Below, piece by piece: positions 60,428 to 64,000 of a stretch of 64,000 nucleotides of DNA. Source of the DNA: Clostridia bacterium. GTDB lineage: Bacteria; Bacillota; Clostridia; Oscillospirales; RGIG5554. The stretch spans positions 55,590 to 119,589 of the forward strand of contig JAFWAE010000009.1 in assembly GCA_017507855.1 (NCBI GenBank), read 5' to 3'. Both the position numbers and the translations under genes were made by a program. The notes beneath the pieces are model-generated. The model was not told the DNA's origin. It worked only from the letters and a program-made list of their open reading frames with translations, and did not search any database. Each line of letters starts with the position of its first letter. Within the stretch, counting starts at the first letter, position 1.

Positions 60428-61558
60428 TCACGCCTTAAGCAAGGCTTCCGCAATACGGATCCCCGCCTCAAGGCCCACAGGCAGGGAGGCCTTTTCCACC
60501 CACTCCTCGCGGGTATGCGCCCCGCCGCCGCGATACACGCCCACACACAAGGCAGGAATGCCCAAAGAAAGGGGCACGTTACAATCGGTAGAGCCGGAAT
60601 GCTTTTGTACCGTCATGTGAGCTGTTTGTTTAAGGATCTCCTCACAGATTTTCGTCATTTTTTCGATCTCGCAGGCATCCACAGCACCCATACAGGGCCT
60701 TTCGCCGATTATTTCCACGTGAATATCCGTCCCCTGCGCCTTTGCCCCGTCGAAGATCTTCCAAAAGGCCTGCCGCATAATCTCTAGGCATTCGCTGTCA
60801 TCCGAGCGGTATTCGCAAAGCATGGAGGCGCTTTGGGCTACGGTATTGACCGACGTACCCCCTTCTGCGACCCCCACGTTGTAGGTCGTTTTGGTTCCCT
60901 CTTTTTGAGGCACCTTGATCTCGTAGATCTGCCCGATCAGCTTGGCCAGCTCGGCTATGGCGTTTCGGTTTCCGAAGGAATTGAAGGAGTGCCCTCCCTC
61001 GGTTTGGATCCTTACGCGATACCTATGCGAGCCTACACAGCGGTCAACAATGGTGGAAAGATCGCTGTCAAAAGAAATAAAGCGGCCGATCCTCCCCTCG
61101 AAATTCCGAAAAAGCTCCTTGGTTCCCCGTAAATTTCCAAGTCCCTCCTCGCAGGAATTACACACAAACATCACACCGTCGAGAGCTTCGGCCCCGTTTT
61201 CGATAAAATATTTGGCAACGTAAAGAAGAACGGCCAAGCTTGCCGTATCGTCCCCCACACCCGGAGCGTGGATGCGAACTCCATCATCTGCATAGGGCAT
61301 GGGCTCGGTGTCGGGAAAAACGGTATCCGTATGCGCAACAAACACCGTAATGGAACGGCTGTTTTCGCAATTGAAGGGGAAAATGACGTTTTGCGCGCCG
61401 TCCGTATACACCCCTTTAGCACCCGCCTGCTCCAACCAAGCCTTGCAATACGCCGCCCTTGCCTGCTCCATTCCGGAGGGGGCGGGAATCGCACAAAGCT
61501 CCTTGAGTAGGTCTAAAAGCCCCTCTTTATTACGTTTGACAAATTCATGCACGTTCAT
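60428..61558 (-). CDS. M20-family zinc metallopeptidase
   Basis: 376 residues. Metal ligands are in HTDTVF, GVGDDTASL, CEEGLGN and SFDSD, and GGGAHTREEW near the C-terminus is the last ligand region. The dimerisation domain lies in the middle (about 180-290). It is related to tripeptidases and aminoacylases of the M20 group; the exact substrate is uncertain. The ATG at 61558 overlaps the end of the TIGR02206 gene by 14 bases; a GTG at 61567 is also possible. Confidence 0.92.
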   Translation of the reverse strand: MNVHEFVKRNKEGLLDLLKELCAIPAPSGMEQARAAYCKAWLEQAGAKGVYTDGAQNVIFPFNCENSRSITVFVAHTDTVFPDTEPMPYADDGVRIHAPGVGDDTASLAVLLYVAKYFIENGAEALDGVMFVCNSCEEGLGNLRGTKELFRNFEGRIGRFISFDSDLSTIVDRCVGSHRYRVRIQTEGGHSFNSFGNRNAIAELAKLIGQIYEIKVPQKEGTKTTYNVGVAEGGTSVNTVAQSASMLCEYRSDDSECLEIMRQAFWKIFDGAKAQGTDIHVEIIGERPCMGAVDACEIEKMTKICEEILKQTAHMTVQKHSGSTDCNVPLSLGIPALCVGVYRGGGAHTREEWVEKASLPVGLEAGIRIAEALLKA

Positions 61559-62300
61559 CCGTTTCACCGTCCGTTTGCGCGTATTCTGAGGCCGGTGGCG
61601 CTTGAAGCGCCACTTTTGGCTTGTGCCTGCGCACCAGCTCTATCACCAAAAGCAAAAGTCCGTAGCCGACCGCATACATGGGTGCCATGACCCAGGCCGT
61701 CAAGGGTGTTTGCGAAAGAATGGGTTCTGCAATATGAAAAGAATCGGAAAGTCCCAGCACGGATATCTGAAATGCCCCCACCGTCAGGTAGGCGGTAAAG
61801 CCAAAAAAGGTACAGTACCATTTTTTATAGGTGATAAAGATCTGGTGGAAAACAAGCAATGCCACGATTGTGACCAAGGCAAGACTGTGGTGCAAAAGTC
61901 CCGAGATGGTCGGCAGATAAAACACGGTGGGACCTTGATCCAGAAACGTGGGGTTGAGCAGGGTGATCAGGGATCCAACCAGCCCCAAGGACCAAACGAA
62001 ATGATAAACCGCATTGTTCTTTTTTCCAAAAAGAACAGCCAACGCCAGTACAAGGCTCGTCATCCCGCAGAAGCTGTCGGGAATAAGCTGTTCCCACCTT
62101 ACGTCGGCATAGCGGTACACCTGGGAAAGCCTGTTGATCAAGATCCAGGCAAGCAGCAATAAAGCCAGCGTTTTTAAAAAAAGCTTTTGCGCCTTCTCGG
62201 TCTTGGCAAATTTCTTTGCTAATACAAGAGCCAGGCAGGATAACGGAACGGTGATCCCCAGATAGATCCAATGCACGCTTCCAAAAACTGTCAGATCCAT
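61545..62300 (-). CDS. TIGR02206 (YwaF) family membrane protein
   Basis: 251 residues with about six or seven helices. GSVHWIYLGITVPLS at the N-terminus, the ILINRLSQVYRY segment and YLPTISGLLHHSLAL are typical of YwaF-type proteins, whose function is unknown. The ATG at 62300 follows GAGGGG and lies 38 bases after a promoter; longer in-frame sequence upstream crosses that promoter and is not coding. It is followed by the overlapping M20 gene. Confidence 0.9.
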   Translation of the reverse strand: MDLTVFGSVHWIYLGITVPLSCLALVLAKKFAKTEKAQKLFLKTLALLLLAWILINRLSQVYRYADVRWEQLIPDSFCGMTSLVLALAVLFGKKNNAVYHFVWSLGLVGSLITLLNPTFLDQGPTVFYLPTISGLLHHSLALVTIVALLVFHQIFITYKKWYCTFFGFTAYLTVGAFQISVLGLSDSFHIAEPILSQTPLTAWVMAPMYAVGYGLLLLVIELVRRHKPKVALQAPPASEYAQTDGETDERA

Positions 62301-62337
62301 TTTCTTTTCCCCTCGATCAACGAATCTCTTTGCATTC

Positions 62338-62365
62338 ATTATAGCATAAAAATCTAATTTTTCAA
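62338..62365 (-). promoter_or_regulatory. Sigma-A promoter of the TIGR02206 gene
   Basis: TTGAAA and TATAAT with a 16-base spacer on the minus strand. Confidence 0.75.
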
Positions 62366-62474
62366 GTAAAACGAGGTACAAACTATCTTCAATGGCTTTT
62401 TTCGTTATTTGTACAGGTTCCGGCTCGTGCCCTCTCATAAAACCCTCGCATTTTTCTATCTCCGATCCATATAA

Positions 62475-62507
62475 AAAAGCACCGCCTACATGGTAAGCGG
62501 TGCTTTT
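62475..62507 (-). terminator. Terminator hairpin
   Basis: Eleven-base stem AAAAGCACCGC / GCGGTGCTTTT with an 11-base loop and a T run on the minus strand. It is the second terminator after the orphan gene at 62644. Confidence 0.8.
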
Positions 62508-62571
62508 GGGTCTTATTCTTTTTTCCTTTAAAACGGTAGGTTTTACTGAGCTGATTCTGAATTTCAGTAAA

Positions 62572-62611
62572 AAGTCAAAAAAAATCCCCAAGGACAAGTC
62601 CTTGGGGATTT
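62572..62611 (-). terminator. Terminator of the orphan gene at 62644
   Basis: Fourteen-base perfect stem AAATCCCCAAGGAC with its complement and a 2-base loop, followed by eight or more T on the minus strand. Confidence 0.88.
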
Positions 62612-62637
62612 GTGTTTGGTGACCGTTTTAGATGACA
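62608..62637 (-). repeat. Conserved 3-prime tail block, copy 1
   Basis: GTGTTTGG(T/C)GACCG, a few variable bases, then TAGATGACA, next to a terminator and 6 bases from the stop of the orphan gene at 62644. A second copy occurs at 63431-63456 in the same relation to another gene. Confidence 0.75.
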
Positions 62638-62643
62638 CTTATA

Positions 62644-63066
62644 TTACCATGCGTATTTAATCATATAGTACCAGAAAAATTTTCCCATAATTTTGTTATA
62701 GTCATCCATACCCAATATCTCGGTATGTTTACCTATCTTCTCAAGAAGCAACTTTGCGGAAGGAGACTTCCAATTTTTTCTGGTAGAACAAAACACAAAG
62801 GTCTCTCCATCAACAATACACTGAAGCCAAAGCTGTCCGCTACCTATACCAAATTCCGCGCGCTGAAAAGAAGAAAAGGGTATCTCTTTATTGAACACGT
62901 CAAATTTATCATTCGTACAACTCAGACAATCGTCTTTGATTTCTGCTATGTATCCCGTAAAGCCACGTGCTTTAGGCAAAATACTGCCACTCTCTCCCAA
63001 AACCATATCGAAAACTTTATTGGGATCCAAATTGTTTTCTTCACAATATTTTTTTACTGTCATCAT
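62644..63066 (-). CDS. Orphan protein, 140 residues
   Basis: Begins MMTVKKYCEENNLDPNKVF, which could be a small N-terminal helical segment, followed by a beta-rich part (GYIAEIKDDCLSCTNDKFDVFNKEIPFSSF, QLWLQCIVDGETFVFCST) resembling a PH-like or YokE-type fold; that is an impression from strand pattern only. It is AT-richer, with more Lys, Ile and Phe than its neighbours. GGAG lies 10 bases before the ATG and a consensus promoter upstream. A possible immunity-type or defence accessory protein; no family recognised. Confidence 0.75.
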   Translation of the reverse strand: MMTVKKYCEENNLDPNKVFDMVLGESGSILPKARGFTGYIAEIKDDCLSCTNDKFDVFNKEIPFSSFQRAEFGIGSGQLWLQCIVDGETFVFCSTRKNWKSPSAKLLLEKIGKHTEILGMDDYNKIMGKFFWYYMIKYAW

Positions 63067-63130
63067 AATATCTGATCTCCTTTTGATGTGAAATGTTTGG
63101 AAAGGAAAACTTCATCACCTTTCTGGGTTT

Positions 63131-63159
63131 ATTATAGCATACTTTCGGTTAAAAATCAA
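63131..63159 (-). promoter_or_regulatory. Sigma-A promoter of the orphan gene at 62644
   Basis: TTGATT and TATAAT with a 17-base spacer on the minus strand. Confidence 0.8.
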
Positions 63160-63181
63160 CTACAAATCAGCAATCCGAACG

Positions 63182-63393
63182 AACGGCTACCGCCCCGTTT
63201 GCGCGTAGCGCAACATCGTTTACGCCGCCGGCGTAACATCATTGGGCGTAAGCCCACATCATTTGCAACTTGTTGCAACATCATTTGTGCGAAGCACAAC
63301 CTCGTTCATTTGTGCCAAAAATGAATAACGATGTTCTCGCTTCGCTCGAAATGATGTTGACCTTCGGTCAAATGATGTTGTGCCTTTCGGCAC
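63182..63393. repeat. Mosaic of short hairpins joined by a 10-base linker
   Basis: Small inverted repeats of 11-14 bases, each with a different stem: GCGC at 63201, ACGCC at 63222, GGGC at 63244, GCAAC at 63265, GTGC at 63287, then a central larger palindrome (about 63302-63330), an imperfect one near 63336, GACC at 63359 and GTGCC at 63380. In the left half they are joined by AACATC(A/G)TTT; in the right half the linker is its reverse complement AAATGATGTT. The whole stretch is thus one large inverted structure made of unlike hairpins. Confidence 0.85.
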
Positions 63394-63398
63394 AAATG

Positions 63399-63430
63399 AA
63401 AAAATCCAACTCTTACGAGTTGGATTTTTT
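63399..63430. terminator. Terminator of the gene at 63464
   Basis: Stem AAAAATCCAACTC / GAGTTGGATTTTT with a 4-base loop, flanked by A and T runs, so it could act on both strands. Confidence 0.88.
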
Positions 63431-63456
63431 GTGTTTGGCGACCGAAATAGATGACA
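63431..63456 (-). repeat. Conserved 3-prime tail block, copy 2
   Basis: GTGTTTGGCGACCG, three variable bases, TAGATGACA, placed between the terminator and the stop codon at 63464 exactly as in copy 1 at 62608. Confidence 0.75.
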
Positions 63457-63463
63457 TTGTTTA

Positions 63464-64000
63464 CTATGAGTTTAATGATGTAATGATTTGATTTTTTATC
63501 AAAATTTCAACAAAATTTTCTGACAACTCAAAATAGACAAAATTCATAGAGTAGGCATACCAAATTCCCTCGTCCTCAAAAATACCAAGCCGTATATCGA
63601 GCGACGGATGTGTAGAGGATGACAAAACAACATACTCCTTTGATGTATAAGCGCCATCGGTTGATGGGATATCAGAAAGTGCAATCAAATTCTCGGAAAA
63701 GCAGATGTAGTCCTCTGTTCCTTCAATTCTAAACGTATCTGTTTTATAGTCATAATCTTGTCTGAAGTATGTATATCTTCGGCTGCTGTATAATATGCTT
63801 GGTGAATCTTTCGAGTCGCCATAGAAAATAGCAATATAGAAAAATCTTGGACCTGACCACCCAATGTATTCATAGCCTCGATCTTCTTGAACAGTTGTTG
63901 AACTATCTTGGATAAAGATCATAGGAGCTAAATAATACGTATTTCCTTGATATTTGACAGTGTTTTCATCAACGTACTCAACAACGTTATGAGTTTTCTC
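63464..64000 (-). CDS. Orphan protein, C-terminal part (start lies beyond the window)
   Basis: The frame is open from the stop at 63464 to the window edge, so at least 178 residues are encoded and the true start is outside. The visible part is rich in Tyr, Ser, Asp and Ile and looks beta-rich (VKYQGNTYYLAPMIFI, YIGWSGPRFFYIAIFYGDS, LDIRLGIFEDEGIWYAY); no motif is recognised. An ATG at 63922 is internal and has no good ribosome site. Like the gene at 62644 it is AT-rich and followed by the shared tail block and a terminator. Confidence 0.75.
   Translation of the reverse strand, partial: EKTHNVVEYVDENTVKYQGNTYYLAPMIFIQDSSTTVQEDRGYEYIGWSGPRFFYIAIFYGDSKDSPSILYSSRRYTYFRQDYDYKTDTFRIEGTEDYICFSENLIALSDIPSTDGAYTSKEYVVLSSSTHPSLDIRLGIFEDEGIWYAYSMNFVYFELSENFVEILIKNQIITSLNS

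Larger units (their letters stand above)
62301..62643. other. Intergenic stretch with promoter and two terminator hairpins
   Basis: Holds the TIGR02206 promoter at its left end, then hairpins at 62475-62507 and 62582-62611 and a short conserved block before the stop of the orphan gene at 62644. No gene is supported in it. Confidence 0.7.
63067..63463. other. Intergenic stretch: promoter, hairpin mosaic and terminator
   Basis: Contains the promoter of the gene at 62644, then the hairpin mosaic, a terminator and the second copy of the conserved tail block. No gene is supported. Confidence 0.75.

Noticed and set aside
62301..62597. Upstream extension of the TIGR02206 gene or a separate small protein
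   Set aside because: The extension runs through a consensus promoter and a terminator hairpin, and the family starts at the ATG at 62300.
63182..63393. CRISPR array
   Set aside because: The kept parts are only about 10 bases and flip orientation in the middle; the variable parts are palindromes, not protospacer-like spacers. No cas genes are present.

Overview
The window looks like chromosomal DNA of a spore-forming anaerobic Firmicute of class Clostridia, probably a gut bacterium of the Oscillospirales type. The basis is the sporulation genes (spoIVA, a DUF3794/LysM coat-type protein, M23 and M50 peptidases), the SCIFF ranthipeptide pair (scfA/scfB) with its TIGR04086 membrane partner, a glycyl radical enzyme, sigma-A promoters with 16 to 18 base spacers, and the Firmicutes gene order yicC-remA-gmk-rpoZ-priA-def-fmt-yugP-rsmB-rlmN-prpC-prkC-rsgA. 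There are no rRNA or tRNA genes to place it further. Most genes lie on the minus strand, so they should be read from high to low coordinates.

Layout. 1-7.3 kb: arginine operon argG-H-C-J-B-D-F, with argF cut by the window edge, behind a good promoter with a possible ARG box. 7.5-13.9 kb: five-gene minus-strand operon of three SGNH hydrolases (one a tandem two-domain protein), an SDR oxidoreductase and a GH38 alpha-mannosidase. 14-17 kb: plus-strand genes for a small orphan protein, a DUF4432 aldose-epimerase-like protein, rpe and a SIS sugar isomerase. 17-30.5 kb: the yicC to rsgA housekeeping block, in which rsmB carries a frameshift and coaBC is absent from its usual place. 30.6-32.1 kb: type II pantothenate kinase and a TIGR01440 protein. 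32.1-34.9 kb: DUF624 protein, xerD-like recombinase and proC. 35.1-37.7 kb: scfB, scfA, TIGR04086 and yajC. 37.8-42.3 kb: spore morphogenesis operon. 42.4-44.1 kb: ECF sigma factor, anti-sigma factor and lipoprotein. 44.2-49.2 kb: pyrimidine operon pyrC-F-K-D followed by a histidine phosphatase and a DUF1292 protein.

49.2-58.3 kb is the most accessory-like catabolic region: a four-gene operon encoding a glycyl radical enzyme, its activase, an SGNH hydrolase and a zinc alcohol dehydrogenase, then an NSS sodium symporter and a DUF6259 glycosidase-like protein, each with its own promoter. 58.3-62.3 kb: tartrate/D-malate-type dehydrogenase, a lipoprotein, an M20 peptidase and two membrane proteins. 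62.6-64 kb changes character: two AT-richer orphan genes, each followed by the same short 3-prime block plus a terminator hairpin, and between them a mosaic of about eight small hairpins joined by a 10-base linker that reverses orientation in the middle.

How it fits together: amino acid (arginine, proline) and pyrimidine synthesis, translation and cell-wall signalling, and sporulation make up the ordinary core. The SGNH/GH38 operon and the glycyl radical operon look like two separate routes for using decorated sugars or polyols; their substrates cannot be named from sequence. The best candidates for something undescribed are the glycyl radical operon, the SGNH/GH38 operon, and the hairpin mosaic with its repeated 3-prime gene tails.
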